A DNA stretch of 64,000 nucleotides from the NCBI RefSeq assembly GCF_037392515.1, contig NC_090285.1:5149501-5213500 (forward strand), written 5' to 3'. A model generated the notes under the pieces. That model searched no databases. It had not been told where the DNA came from and worked only from the letters and a program-made list of their open reading frames with translations. Positions within the stretch are counted from its first letter, which is position 1, and each line of letters begins with the position of its first letter. Shown here in pieces: positions 23,441 through 35,328 of the stretch. Both the position numbers and the translations under genes were made by a program. The stretch comes from Haliotis asinina. Taxonomy: Eukaryota; Mollusca; Gastropoda; Lepetellida; Haliotidae.

Positions 23441-24239
23441 ATGCCACTCTATGAAAGGAGCGTATGTGCATGTACTTATGTATGTGCATACAGGTCTGTT
23501 GCATACGCTATGTAGCGTTTATAAGTAACTCAAAGAAAATGGGATAAAATCATACATGTATATATACATCCAGTGCTTTCAGAAACTTGACGAAGACAGG
23601 GTCGGTATATTCAAAACGTTTGCCAAAGACAATGGAACAGACAATGGAACGGCATTCTGCGCTAAACGCTCTATGTGGAAACCTTGGCCTGTCTGTTTCT
23701 CCAGGGCTAAGACAAACTGTGCAATTTCCTCGTGTATTTTGTCCTCCATGATCGTTCTTCCAGCCCCAAACTCTCGCAAAATGTTGAGAGCAAAGCGCCT
23801 TTGTTCATGCCACAAGTCCCCGGAAGATGCGACTACTCCTGTTTGCAAAATATAGTGAAATAGAATTCAACCCTATGCCGTAGCATAAATGGCACTGTAT
23901 GTATGTATATTGGAGACATTTGTAGAACAGTGTTGTATGTGAATCACGTTGTTTCTGTTAAGACTCATTTCAGGACGGCGGTGACCTGGTTTCTATATTA
24001 AGACTGGGAGAAAGGATTGTAGAGTAAGGTTCTGGGCCTACTCTGGAATATACCAGTGATGTCAGAGGAACTGGAGGGGGATCTGAATCTGGTCTTTGCC
24101 AACTCACATACTCACATATTGCAGCGACGTGAATCTTACCATCAACATCTTTGTAGCCACAGTCAATTCTATTATATTAAGTTATATTGCATTTGTATTG
24201 CCACGCTGTTTCATACCATCATTGTAATTTCTTTGTATA

Positions 24240-24545
24240 ACTGGGTATAACATTGTTCAGGTATATAATGCTGGAAAGGTGTGACATTAGTGAGCTGTAT
24301 TGTACCAACAAGGTATGACATGGGTCAGCGGTATAGTGCTGCGAAGGTATTAAGTGGGTCAACTGTATGTTGCTGCCAAGGCACGGTATGGGTCAGCTGT
24401 GTGTTGCTGCCAAGGTATGAAGTGGGTCAGCTGTATAGTGCTGCCAAGGTATGACATAGGTCAGTTGTATGTTGCTGCCAAGGTATGAAGTGGGTCAGCT
24501 GTATGTTGCAGCCAAGGTACGACGTGGGTCAGCTGTATAGTGCTA
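24240..24545. repeat. 34 bp minisatellite, contracted form
   Basis: About nine units of the same GGTATGAC...GGGTCAGCTGTAT repeat as 8703-9680. Pairing with intron 1 of copy A shows it was present before the duplication. Confidence 0.85.
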
Positions 24546-25883
24546 CGATCGTTTAAATTCCATACACAGCAAGTCTCGAGTTTAGGCAAGTTGCAGGGAT
24601 AATGAGTCTTTTATTGCATCAGTAGGAAGCTTGTATCAAATGTATATAGCACAGACCAAAATACTATCGAAAAAGCGTGACATCGTGCCGTTAAACACTC
24701 GTTTTTTCGTTCAGATGCCCTCTGTAAACCTACTATATGGAATTCGGTTTTTGCAATACCTACATCTAGCAAAAATTGAATGCACCTTATCTGTGTTCGT
24801 GTACACACAAATTTTCACTTTCACCAACAATGCAGTACAAAAAGGTAAATGACACAACCAAACACAAACTGCTTACAATGTACCTGATTTGACGATGGTT
24901 TTAGCAATGACGGTTATTGGCACTATTAACGTTTTCATTATGGCTGTCGTGCCCGTCATGGTCCAATGGTTAGAGCCACTCTTAAAACACCTTTACTTCA
25001 GCTAAAATTTGAAGAAAACGCTCCTTTTCTCCTTGCGAAGAAATCAGTCAAAAATGTGTGTGGCCTGTCGGAGAAGACATCGGTGTTCTTGATTATGGCT
25101 TCTTTAAGGACGTTGTAGGCATTGAGGACGATGACAGGTTTGTGGAAGACATACAGACTGAAAATATCGCCATACTTCTGTCGAAGGTTCTTAAACAAAA
25201 CACGGGAATCAGTCTCCATTGACAGGGCGTTCCCCTGGAACGGAAGGAGAGGGGGGCCAAGGGGAAGTCCATTTGCCCGCCGCATTGACAGTCATAACAC
25301 TGTCAGCACCACGACCAGAAATAAGTGAGTGAGTGAGTTAACATTTAACGTCACATCGGCAATATTGCAGCCATATCGTGACGAGAACAATATAAGTTAT
25401 AGTAATGTTAGGATGAGAAAAGAGAAAAAGTAAAACCTGTCAGCGAAGGACAGTAAAAACACTAGAGTATCACAGAACATAAAACTAGCATTGAAAGTTA
25501 AAACATTGGAATTAAAGAAGACAATACAACATAAAACCGGGGCTATAGATCGCCAACAACTGAAGGTAGATCACCATACTAAGGTCCATGGGGACTTACA
25601 TTACTTCTGCTACCTGCATGAACCCTAGTTGGATTTACACCATCCCTTCAGCTATTGGCGATTATCCTGAAATTTAGCTATGACTTAAAACAACAAATAT
25701 TCTACGATTAAAAACTAGTAGTAGATTTAAATTGACTATGAGAGTATTGGACTTACGTACCCTCTCAGGAGGACAATAATTTTACAATACTTCAACCCCC
25801 TTTGAGGGTATCGCCACTAACAATCTAAGTTACTAATTTAAACTACCAATCATTAAAATACAACTATCTACAGAACATATCAA

Positions 25884-28800
25884 TTACAATTCAATAAGAA
25901 AATCAATTTCTTTTAAAAATCCAAGAATTAAATGAGTACTAACTGTGCTAAAAAGATCCTTCATTGTTTTGACATTGAAATAGTTATCCCTTATGATGGA
26001 GAATTCAACACAGTCAAGCAGGATATGCTTGACCGTGGTTCTCTCATCACAAGGGATACAAAACGGAGGATCATCGCCTTTTAGTAAATAACTGTGGGTG
26101 TAACGCGTATGGCCAATGCGACACCGTCGCAGAATGACCTCTTCAAATCTGGACTGACAGCCTAAGGGAGTGTAACCAATATAAGGTTTTATGGCATGTA
26201 ATTTATTTATTCCCACTTGGGTATCCCACTTCTTTTGCATCAGATCACGAATGTAAGTTCTAATGCTAGCTTTATAGTCAGAGTATGGAATAAGAAGTGG
26301 TGTCACAGATTTGTTGAGTGCAGCCTTAGCAGCAAGATCGGCCATTGCATTCCCAGAAATACCTACATGGCTGGGTAACCAACAAAAGACGATGTTGCAC
26401 AAAAGACAACTGGCCAGTTGCAAGATCATTATACAATTCAATTATGTCAATTAAAAGTGGATGTTTACAAGACAATTTTTAATAGCCTGAAGGCAAGAAA
26501 GAGAGTCAGAAAAAATTATATACTGTACATGATTAGGATGTCTTTGAATATATTGAAGACCCGTTAATATTGCGTTTGCTTCTGCAGTGAAAATGGAGCT
26601 GTTATCAGGTAATCGAGAAGATATTGTCCTGGATCCAATGACAGTGGCACAAGCAACTGTGCCACCATCCTTGGACTCATCTGTAAATAAGGATTTGTAT
26701 GTACTATAATTATTTTTTAATTGCATAAACCCTTGTTTATATTGTAATTCGTTTGTGTCTGATTTTTTTAACTTTGTTAAGGTGAGGTCAACCTGTGGCC
26801 TCACTAATTGCCAAGGAGGAGAAGAAAGAAGACGAGAAGGCGCTATACTTTTCAGCTCAATGCCGGCAGCAGAAATAAATGGTTTAATTCTGTGCCCAAG
26901 AGGCGGAACAAGAGAAGGCTTTTTGTTGTATAAATGCTCATAAAGAGGATCGAAAACACAGTTAAAAGCAGGGTTGGATTCGTTAGAGTATAGTTTTGTA
27001 ATATATTGTAAAGCTAATTTGATACGGCGCTGTGTAAGAGATGGTTCGTCGGCTTCGACATAGAGACTGTCAATAGGAGAAGTTCGGAACGACCCAAGAC
27101 AAAGTCTCAGACCTTGGTGGTGGATAGAATCAAGGAGTTTTAGATTGCTGTTACAGGCTCCACCATAAATGATGGAGCCATAATCAAGCTTCGAACGGAC
27201 AAGTGAACGGTATAGGTGCAGGAGAGTAGCTTGATCCCCTCCCCATTTTGAGTTTGACACAATTTTCAATAGATCAAGTGCCTTCAGACATTTAGTTTTC
27301 AAGGATTTGATATGCGGAAGAAAAGTTAAATGAGAGTCGAAAATCAAACCTAAGAACTTGGCCTCCTAACGACTTTGATAGGAGTGCCATTTAAAAATAA
27401 TTCTGGGTCCTTATGTGGTTTATACTTACGGCAGAAATGGATGCAATTAGTTTTTGTCTTAGAAAACTTAAAACCATTCTCAAGACACCATTTATTTATT
27501 TTGTTTAAACATACTTGCATTTGCCGTTCAATAGTATGCATATTCTTACCGCGACAGGAAATATTAAAATCATCCACGAAAAGTGATCCATCTTTTGAAT
27601 CGTTTAAAACCTTGGATAAACTGTTGATCTTGATACTAAATAAGGTCACAGACAAAATGCTGCCTTGCGGAACACCCTGATCCTGATTGTAATGATCAGA
27701 CAGGGTAGAACCTACTCGGACTTGAAATTGTCTGCCTTGTAAAAACTGCGCTATAAAAAGAGGTAAACGACCCCTTAAACCGAAATCATGTAAATCCTTT
27801 AAAATGCCATGCTTCCAGGTGGTATCGTATGCTTTCTCGAGATCAAAAAAGATCGATACAGCATGCTGCTTATTTATAAATGCATTTTTTACAAAGGATT
27901 CTAAACGTACCAAATGATCAATGGTACTACGATTCTTCCTGAATCCACACTGAATATTTGTGATAAGGTTGTTAGTTTCAAGAAACCATGTTAATCGATT
28001 GTTTACCATACGCTCCATGGTTTTACAGACACAACTCGTTAAAGAAATTGGTCTGTAATTAGATGGATCGGTATGATCCCGGCCAGGTTTAGGAATAGGA
28101 ATGATTATAGCATTTCGCCAAGATGGTGGGAAATTACCAGAAGTCCAAATACTGTCAAAGATATTCAATAATGTTTGTAAACACGATTCAGGGAGATGTT
28201 TAAGAAGCTGATAATGAATATTATCGGGGCCTGAAGCAGTGTCATGAGCTTGTCCAAGAGCAGCAATGAGCTCATGAATAGAAAATAATTCATTATAATC
28301 CTCCCCATTATCTGAATTAAAATTAATATTCTTTTTTTCTTGATGGTTTTTAAATTTCTGAAAAGTCGGTGAATAATTTGATGAGGAGGATTGTTTAGCT
28401 AACGTTTCACCTAGTTTGTTAGCAATATCAGCTTTTTCAGTTAAAAGAGTGTCACCCTCCTTAAGATGGTGCACACTACATTTGGAACCTTTACCTTTTA
28501 TCTTCTTCACCATATTCCATACCTTAGAAATAGGTGTTCGTGAGTTAATTCTAGAAACATAATTTCGCCATGACTGTCGTTTACTTTGTTGAAATGTACG
28601 ACGAGCCTTGGCGTTTGAGATTTTAAACTGGTTTAAGTTATGGACGGTTGGATGTCGACGAAAATATTTTTCCGCCTTTTTTCTAGCCCTTCTAGCCTGT
28701 TTACAGTCAATAGTAAACCATGGCTTCCGAATATGTGGAACCATAGAGGACTTGGGAATACAATCATCGGCAATCATGTTTAATTCATCAGAAAACATCT

Positions 28801-29581
28801 GAATAGGATCAGACACATTGAGAAACAATTCTGGTTTTAGTCTGTTAGTGCATAAGGTCTCGAATAAAGACCAATCTGCCTTGTTAAAGTTCCATCTAGA
28901 CAATGGTGCAGCGTCACTGGGGTTTATGGCTGAAAGTATAGTGGGAAAATGGTCACTTCCACAAAGATCATCGTGGACTGACCATTCAAATTCATTGTAT
29001 AAACTGGAATCAGCAACAGATAAATCAAGAGAGGAGTACGAACCTGTCGCGGGATGAAGATATGTATGAGAATTATCATTGAAAATACATAAATCAGTAT
29101 TCGTGAAGAAATCCTCAAGAATCTTTCCTTTCCCATTGGTGTTACTGCTACCCCAAAGTGGGTTATGACCATTTAAGTCCCCCATGATAATACAAAGTTT
29201 TGGGAGTTGGTCATAAAGGATCTGATGATCGGATTGCTGCAGAGTCGATGATGGCTGAATATACAATGAACACAAGGTAATAACAATATGCAGAGTAACA
29301 CGAACCGCAACTGCCTGAAGAGGGGTAGTGAGAGGAACAAGACTGTGGATAGTTCCCTGCTTCACCAAGATAGAAGATCCCCCTGTAGCTTTATTACCGG
29401 GAGGTGAGAAACAGTGGTATGAATCATATTGTCTGATATCAAAGTTATCCGTGGGTTTTAGATATGTTTCTTGCAAACATAATGCTGCTGGCTTGAAGTC
29501 TTGAATTAATAGTTGCAAATCATTGAAATTGTTTTTAAGGCCTCTACAGTTCCACTGAAGGATATCGAAAGAACAGCTCAT
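25884..29581 (-). pseudogene. LINE ORF2: APE endonuclease, reverse transcriptase, RNase H (frameshifted)
   Basis: The first segment (27350-29581, 743 codons) has endonuclease motifs QWNCRG, QETYL, GDLNGHNPLWG and GSDHFPT. Reverse transcriptase follows with NYRPISLTS, GFRKNRST, FFDLEKAYDTTW, GVPQGSILS and the catalytic LFVDD (Val instead of the common Ala). A frameshift near 27348 moves the reading to 26451-27347, which adds RNase H blocks FTDESKDGG, FTAEANAI and FSDSLSC. Two more shifts near 26447 and 26410 lead to 25884-26441, with SHVGISGNAMAD and a final CxxC...HxxxxC cysteine motif. The enzyme would nick DNA and prime reverse transcription at the target. The three shifts mean this copy cannot make a complete ORF2 protein, though endonuclease and RT remain in one open frame. 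Confidence 0.92.
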
Positions 29582-30837
29582 GGAGGCTGAACTGGAGATC
29601 GTGATCTCGAGGAAGATCCTCTCCGCTGAGTTGTCGGAGAAGGAGTGACTTCCATGTCTAGAGGTTCAAAGTTGTTATGAACCTCTACAGGGGATGTTAA
29701 TGGGGAAGGGACCTCTACATGTTTGAGGGTCCTAGATCCTTTCTTCTTTGATTGTTTCTTTTCCTTGTTAGTAAGTTTTACACTATTTTGTGAGTTTTCC
29801 ACTGTTTCGGGCCCTCGAGCAAGCTGAGGTCCAGATTGAAGAACAGTCTGTGAAGCTGATGTTGATGACTTGTTGCCTTCAGGAGTCACTGATTGCTTAT
29901 CAGTGACCCAGCAGATGTCTGTCTGACATGCTCTGTCAACTTTGCTCTGTGAAGAGGTAACAGCAGCAGAGTAAGAGTGAGAAGCTGACTGAATTGGGTG
30001 AGTCTGAGTTGTCAGTAATTTTATTGCCTCTGAAAAAGAAATATTATTTGTATACTTCAGTTTGATAATCTGGGATTGCTTCTGAAAGAATGGACAGGAT
30101 TTTGAAGAAGAGAAGTGGTCACCGTTGCAGTTAGCACACTTGATATCGTCTGTACAGGTATCCATACTTTCATGAGTTTTGCTGCAACGACAGCATGTTG
30201 GAGATTTAGTGCAGGACCTGGCCCCGTGTCCAAACTTCTGACAGTTATAACAACGGAGTGGAGTCGGTATGTACACATCGACTTCAATGTTGAAATAACC
30301 AGCCTTAATTGATGATGGTACTTTTGGTAAGGCAAATGTAAGGAGATATGTTGTCGTTTGAACAATCCTGTCTTGCTCCTTCCTAGTAAATCTCTTCACA
30401 GATGTTACTCCTTGAGACTTCAGCTCTATCGCTATCTCATCCTCGGACATGTCAGACAGACATCTAGTGCGATCACGGATTACACCTCTACAAGAATTTA
30501 GAGATTTGTGTACCGAGACAGAAATTTCAGTGGTTCCAAAATGGCTTGCTTTGAGTAAATTGATAGACTGTTGACGTCTTGAACATTCAACCAGCAGGGA
30601 TCCATTTCGTAAACGCGATACGTTCTTAACATCTCCACAAATCCCTTTAACAGCTTTAGAAACAACAAAAGGATTAATCGTAAGGGGTGTATCATTAATT
30701 CCATTGACCACCAGAAACCGCGGCCATGAGTCAGCATTATCCTGTGAGACACTGTCATCATCAGATGAAATGATTTCTGTATCTAGATGCCTTCTTTTAC
30801 TTTTCGATCGTGAACCAGTGTATTGTAAGGTTGCCAT
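29578..30837 (-). CDS. LINE ORF1, gag-like zinc-knuckle protein
   Basis: An intact frame of 419 codons. The N-terminus is rich in charged and Ser residues (SDDDSVSQDN). The middle resembles the RRM-like/pre-zinc region of I and Jockey ORF1. Near residues 195-255 are three cysteine knuckles: CYNCQKFGHGARSC (CX2CX4HX4C), CCRCSKTHESMDTC (CX2CX3HX5C) and CANCNGDHFSSSKSC (CX2CX3HX6C). The C-terminus is basic and Ser/Pro-rich (RRGSSSRSRSPVQPP). Such proteins bind element RNA to form the retrotransposition particle. Its stop codon overlaps the ORF2 start as ATGA, suggesting termination-reinitiation for ORF2. Undamaged as far as can be read. Confidence 0.9.
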   Translation of the reverse strand: MATLQYTGSRSKSKRRHLDTEIISSDDDSVSQDNADSWPRFLVVNGINDTPLTINPFVVSKAVKGICGDVKNVSRLRNGSLLVECSRRQQSINLLKASHFGTTEISVSVHKSLNSCRGVIRDRTRCLSDMSEDEIAIELKSQGVTSVKRFTRKEQDRIVQTTTYLLTFALPKVPSSIKAGYFNIEVDVYIPTPLRCYNCQKFGHGARSCTKSPTCCRCSKTHESMDTCTDDIKCANCNGDHFSSSKSCPFFQKQSQIIKLKYTNNISFSEAIKLLTTQTHPIQSASHSYSAAVTSSQSKVDRACQTDICWVTDKQSVTPEGNKSSTSASQTVLQSGPQLARGPETVENSQNSVKLTNKEKKQSKKKGSRTLKHVEVPSPLTSPVEVHNNFEPLDMEVTPSPTTQRRGSSSRSRSPVQPP

Positions 30838-31502
30838 GATATGGAAAAAGATTCAACATCCCTGCTCCCCACCCACCATGGAGTGTCAACAAGGACGGTG
30901 TCGAAGTGGAAGCCACCTACAAGCACCAGGGTTACAGGGATGCTATACTCCAGCAAAAGAGACACAGGTAGCTACAATAGTCAAACAGAGTGAAAGTAAG
31001 GCTGGTTCCGCCCTAGACATTTACCTGATGACAAGTAGAACCCGGAGGTCAATAATGCCAGATTGGCCCATGAGCCACCGCCTTCTGGCACAGGACTCGA
31101 GGCAAATTTATGTTACAATCATTTCTGTACTAGAAATCAAGATGACCAATACCCAATAAGATAAATGTGCAAAACAAAATTGCTATGCACAGGGCATGGC
31201 GTGACCAGCCGATTGATAGAATCGGGCCGATTCTACCACCCGTCTAGGTGAAGTAAGGGCCAAAGTGGTGTGTTGAGCAACAGGAACACGGCTCCAGGCT
31301 CCTACTGCCCTCAACCACCAGACTACCGTCCTCCACCGACGCGGGACGCAACCCACGGCAAACAGGTTGCCCAATTCGGTCGCTCCTTGCGACCAGCAAT
31401 GGGGTGCTATGGACCTATTTGACCCGGGTCCACACGGGGGTTTGAACAGCTCTTAGCGTTACCCAGCACCCACCAAGAGGAGGTGGCTGTTCACGGGTGC
31501 CA
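30838..31502 (-). promoter_or_regulatory. LINE 5' UTR, presumed internal promoter
   Basis: About 665 bp without a long frame between the 5' target duplication and ORF1. It begins GGCACCCGTGAACAGCCACC on the minus strand and is more GC-rich than its surroundings. Elements of this group carry an internal Pol II promoter here; no motif was identified by eye. Confidence 0.5.
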
Positions 31503-31599
31503 ACCAGAAATAAGGCAACTGTTGTAAATCCCACATGATGATTGTGCGCTGGTTTCCAACCTGTGTGAAAGCTGACTGGAGAGAGCAAGACTATGTATC

Positions 31600-31830
31600 A
31601 TAATGACATGTGATCCAGTCGTCTAAGTTGCAGCTATTCGCGGTGTAGAGTTGCGTCCCTTGAGCACACCTATGAAACCTATGAGTTTTGTTTCGGATCC
31701 TGGTTTGCTATAAGTTCGTTTCTAGGTTTGTCGCCACCACGTTTCTTTCACCATAATGGTAAAGTTTGAGCCCTCCTACATTGATCTAACGACGTGATGT
31801 AAGCGGAATACTGCTAAAAGCGGCTTTAAC
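31600..31830. repeat. Dispersed TATA-bearing repeat, 3' part (unit B)
   Basis: Nearly identical to 11830-12060 of unit A. The upstream half, including the TATA-like box, is removed by the deletion whose junction is near 31591. Confidence 0.55.
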
Positions 31831-32416
31831 TAATTAGCTCATAACTCAAATTTCCTCTGAACCTTAGCTACAGTGCGCTGTGCAGCTTTACACAGGTTAG
31901 ACACTCCACAAGACCCGTGTTTTTTATCATGATTCATAACTCCCCTTGGAAGGAGCCACTCAACCCCACTGGGCACCCAAGCTGGCAATCAGCTCATTTA
32001 ATGGGTATAACCTGTCAGGGGCATTGTACATGTAGGTATTTGGTTCAGCGGAGGTCAGAGGGTAGCAGAGAGGGAAGGGGAATGAAGTTAGTTATAATGG
32101 TAATATAGTAATAGTCCGCTTATATGGAGCTCATATCCAGGCACCTTGCTTGCTCATGGCACAATGTACATTACTAACCTCCAGTCAAAGGACGCTATCA
32201 TACTTCCCAATGCTTCTTCAGCTCACTGGGGATCATACAGCTATGCTGTCTCGTAGACACAATGAACTGAACACTCACAGTACCAGCACATGCCCACGGG
32301 CACCCATTTTACAGCTGGGTGAACTGACACAATGTGGATCTAGAAACCTCGTCTAAGAGTGCTACGCAAGTGTGCCCACCTTGGGACCTGAACCAAGGTG
32401 CCTCCACCAGGGAGGA

Positions 32417-32695
32417 GACCCGTGTAGAATATGTCTTCAGGGGTCGAATATGTCGTCTGCAACCCATGCTTCCAACAAAAGGCGACTATGCTTGTCGTAA
32501 GAGGCGACTAACGCGATTGAGAAGTAGGGCTCGTTGAATTGGTTGACACGTCATTGGTTCCAAAATGCGAAGGTCGATGCTCATGCTATTGATCACCGAA
32601 TTGTCTGGTCTTACTCTTGATTATTTACATGCCGTCGCCATATAGCTGAAATTTTGCTCAATGAATGCATATAAAGAAGCGCCTTCATTTACACT
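32417..32695 (+). mobile_element. SINE family I copy (unit B)
   Basis: Paralogue of 12655-12915. The head carries a small rearrangement near 32425-32460 (GTGTAGAATATGTC repeated in part). Confidence 0.75.
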
Positions 32696-33075
32696 TTTAA
32701 CTCAAGCGATACTACGATACTTAAACTTCCATATGTATCGCGACAGGGTATGGATTTGACTTCAGCAATGAAATACCCACATTTAAATTGTGTCGAAATA
32801 TGATCAGTTCGGTGCAGAAATTCACGAAAGATTCGTCTTCAGAAAGTATTATGCATTGTAAGTGTATAATCGATCGAAAGCTTCATTTCATCGTTCCCTG
32901 AATACGTAGATCGATGCTCATGGCATCAACCACTGGGTTGTTTGGTCCAGACGACGTTTTTCAAAGACTATTGTTGTATGAGCGTGTCTTTCGATACCAG
33001 GGAAACAAATACGTCATTGTCTAAGGTGTCGTTGGAGGAAAGTTGTATTTCTCAGAAGCAAGCAAACTCTTTAGT

Positions 33076-33222
33076 GTGTGAGCGAGTTGGGTTTTACGCC
33101 GCCTTTAGCAATATTCCAGCAATATTGTGGCGGGAGACATTAGGAATGGATCGAAACGTGGCCTCCGACATGACAAGCCAATGCTTTAACCATAGGGCTA
33201 CCACGCCGCCCCGACGATCTCA
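33076..33222 (-). mobile_element. SINE family II copy (unit B)
   Basis: Paralogue of 13608-13757 with the same tRNA-like head and the AACCCAACTCGCTC end. Confidence 0.75.
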
Positions 33223-33663
33223 TTAAGAGACGGCAACCTATTATTGTTATATAAAAACAATATTCATTCGCCATGACACTATTATGAGAGACTCTTATCT
33301 TTTCCAAGGTAAATTCCTATAAGACGTTTCACGCTAATGATCTATTTACTGCACTATGACCAGTGCAACGTCGGCACAGTGGTTTTGTGTCTAGCTACAG
33401 TGCATTCAGGGACTTCAGATGAAACTGATCATTGAGGTATAACTGTGTTCCAAATGTCATGTTTAATGCTGATTTTGGTAGGACAACTGTTCCAATGAAT
33501 GAGAAAGTTCGAATTCTAATCCTATATCCTGCTTAGGTTAGTTGTGTCTAGGTGAATTGCCCCCTTATCCCCTATCGTCATACCAGTCATACGCTTAGGG
33601 TGGATGGACCCTCACTCTTTGTCATTACTTCATACACTGATGCACATTGTGAAATCGGTTACC

Positions 33664-33913
33664 ACATGTTACAGTCAGATTGTGAAACCAGTCATTTCGT
33701 GAAATGACTAAAAATGCCGGTCATTTCGTGAAATAACTAAGAGGGCGAGCCATTTCATGTCATTTAGTGTAACAACAACCAGTACACAGTTATTGTCTGG
33801 TGTGGCTGCTTTCGACACTGCAAGTGTCAAAGTGTCAAAATGACGCAAAATGGCTGGCCCTCTTAGTCATTTTACGAAATGACTGATTGCACAACCTGAC
33901 TGTAACATATACA
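33664..33913. mobile_element. Inverted-repeat MITE, short form
   Basis: Outermost arms ATGTTACAGTCAGATTGTG and CACAACCTGACTGTAACAT are inverted. The inner arms also pair (AATGACTAAGAGGGCGAGCC against the GGCTGGCCCTCTTAGTCATT side). The left arm has a duplicated GGTCATTTCGTGAAAT unit. It is 250 bp with no coding sequence. Confidence 0.65.
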
Positions 33914-34039
33914 ATGTACCATAGCGTCTTTCTGATTAGTCATATATTTACAACTTAAATCCCAGATAGGGAATTCTTTAGAAGCTGACACGGTTCCAGT
34001 TTGATATTAGTTTTGCTGAGCCTTTGATGAGGCCGCCAT

Positions 34040-35260
34040 TTTGATCATAAATGGATCTAACAAAACATGTGGCAAATGTTTTCTAGATTCCTTTGGCCTA
34101 ATTTGTGGTATGATGTTGATAAAACTTTGCAGCATCTATCATTTCTACGAAACGGATGGCAAAATACCAACTGTACCATTAAAAACATTCCGAACTTTGA
34201 AGAGACATTCAGCAGTGTCATAATTGATCAGGTTGGTCCTTTACATATCGTTTGGGATGAGGCCCATGGCCAGAATACCGCACTGTCATTATTCTACAGG
34301 GTTCTGAAAACTCCATGACTTGACCCATTCCGTTCCCACAGAGGTTACTTGTCATATCTTCCTACGAACCTCTGTTCTAATACGGCCATATTTCGCAGTT
34401 CTCATAAAATCCCTTAGCGGCAAAATATGTCAGATTTATCTCCCTTTTTATCTGTCCAATCAGAACACGTGTTACATCGACTTAGATTGCAAGCAATGTG
34501 GAGAAATATAAATGGCATGATTGAGTTCTGTCTAGAAGAAACATTCGAGTATCGCGCTCGGGAAGAGGTTCTAGTTTTCACAGAAATTACCGAGATCTTT
34601 CGAACGATCACTTTTGAAACAAAGTCGCTGACTGCACTACTAAATCTGATTGCCTCCAATCACTAGTCTTGAATACTCGCACTATGAAAGGTTACATACG
34701 AAGATGTGACAAGTTACCACTGTGGGAAGAGAATGGACTTTGCACAGGAAGCAACTGCACGTGAGTCGAAAGAATGGCGAAATTTATACCAGTGGTCTAT
34801 GTTCATATAACATTCTCGCTAAAAACAAAAATGAACACTTGAATACGGATAACTCATTTTTAAAGTGTGTTCGGTGGTACATAACAAGCCGACCAGACGA
34901 GAAGGATTTTTATGATTATGTTGAGAACTTTGTAAAGGCATTAACTGATCATTTGATCTTGAAACGATTGATAACGTAGACAGTGATAGTACTCTGCAAG
35001 AAACATGTCATGCACTTAATGATGCGGATAACTGGAATACGGATTGAATTTTTTAAGGATGCTCCACAAAAGTGTCTTCATTTACTATGTAGCTTATTTA
35101 ATTTGACTCTGTATACTGGCGTTTACCAGAAAGAATGGATTTTGGGAGTAATTATTCCATTTCATGAAATATTCCATTTCACGAAAAGGGTAGCGCAGCT
35201 GATCCTGCTAACTGCAGACTCATATTCTCTTTAGAGGGTTTTGGGGAAATCTTTCCCCAA
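34040..35260 (+). pseudogene. Probable LINE ORF2 relic (pre-RT and RT start)
   Basis: The best evidence is at 35080-35260, where frames together give an FNLTLYTGVYQKEW-like block followed by a KGSAADPANCR-like segment. That is the entry of non-LTR reverse transcriptases (FN...G..P..W....I.PI.K......P.NYR). The upstream sequence has several medium frames of similar character but no motif I can name. The RT core is missing; the Tc1-like element begins soon after. Confidence 0.45.
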
Positions 35261-35328
35261 ATTTTGTGCTGAAGGTCAAATGATTGTTCAGTGCTCTTGC
35301 GATAGTTGACAATCTTATATTTGGTGTC

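Larger units (their letters stand above)
25326..31502 (-). mobile_element. Near full-length I-group non-LTR retrotransposon
   Basis: A 6177 bp insertion in the P450 B exon, bounded by the 12 bp duplication ACCAGAAATAAG (25314-25325 and 31503-31514). Minus-strand order is a 5' UTR of 665 bp, ORF1 (three zinc knuckles), ORF2 (APE endonuclease, reverse transcriptase, RNase H) and a 3' UTR ending in GCCGATGTGACGTTAAATG then ACTC repeats instead of poly(A). Domain layout with a terminal RNase H places it in the I group (I/Nimb-like); the clade within that is not certain. Low decay and a clean duplication argue for a fairly recent insertion. Confidence 0.93.
22962..31536 (-). pseudogene. Cytochrome P450 pseudogene, CYP2 clan (copy B)
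   Basis: Paralogue of copy A. Still visible on the minus strand are the ATG at 31534-31536, exon 1 (25024-25325 continuing at 31503-31536), part of exon 2 (23571-23838, with WHEQRRFAL) and the complete last exon (22962-23140, with RICLG and the stop). Disabling changes are: (1) a 6.2 kb LINE in exon 1; (2) a 7-base deletion just after the ATG that shifts the frame; (3) the exon 1 donor GT changed to GA at 25022-25023; (4) one deletion joining exon 3 remnants (about 23530-23550) to the middle of exon 2, removing the I- and K-helices; (5) a small internal deletion near 23640; (6) loss of the exon 3 donor. No functional P450 can come from it. Confidence 0.92.
18812..33905. repeat. Segmental duplication unit B (contains P450 pseudogene B)
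   Basis: Collinear copy of unit A, lengthened by a 6.2 kb LINE and an expanded 21 bp array. It is shortened by losses of P450 exons, most of the intron 1 minisatellite, about 900 bp of P450 upstream sequence (junction near 31591) and about 400 bp near 33417. Confidence 0.8.

Noticed and set aside
26755..29172. Plus-strand and other-frame open frames of 60-100 codons inside the LINE
   Set aside because: They are shadows of ORF2, which carries ordered endonuclease, RT and RNase H motifs on the minus strand.
30704..31159. A 151-codon plus-strand frame over the LINE ORF1 start and 5' UTR
   Set aside because: It overlaps the intact ORF1 on the opposite strand and shows no domain. Likely chance.
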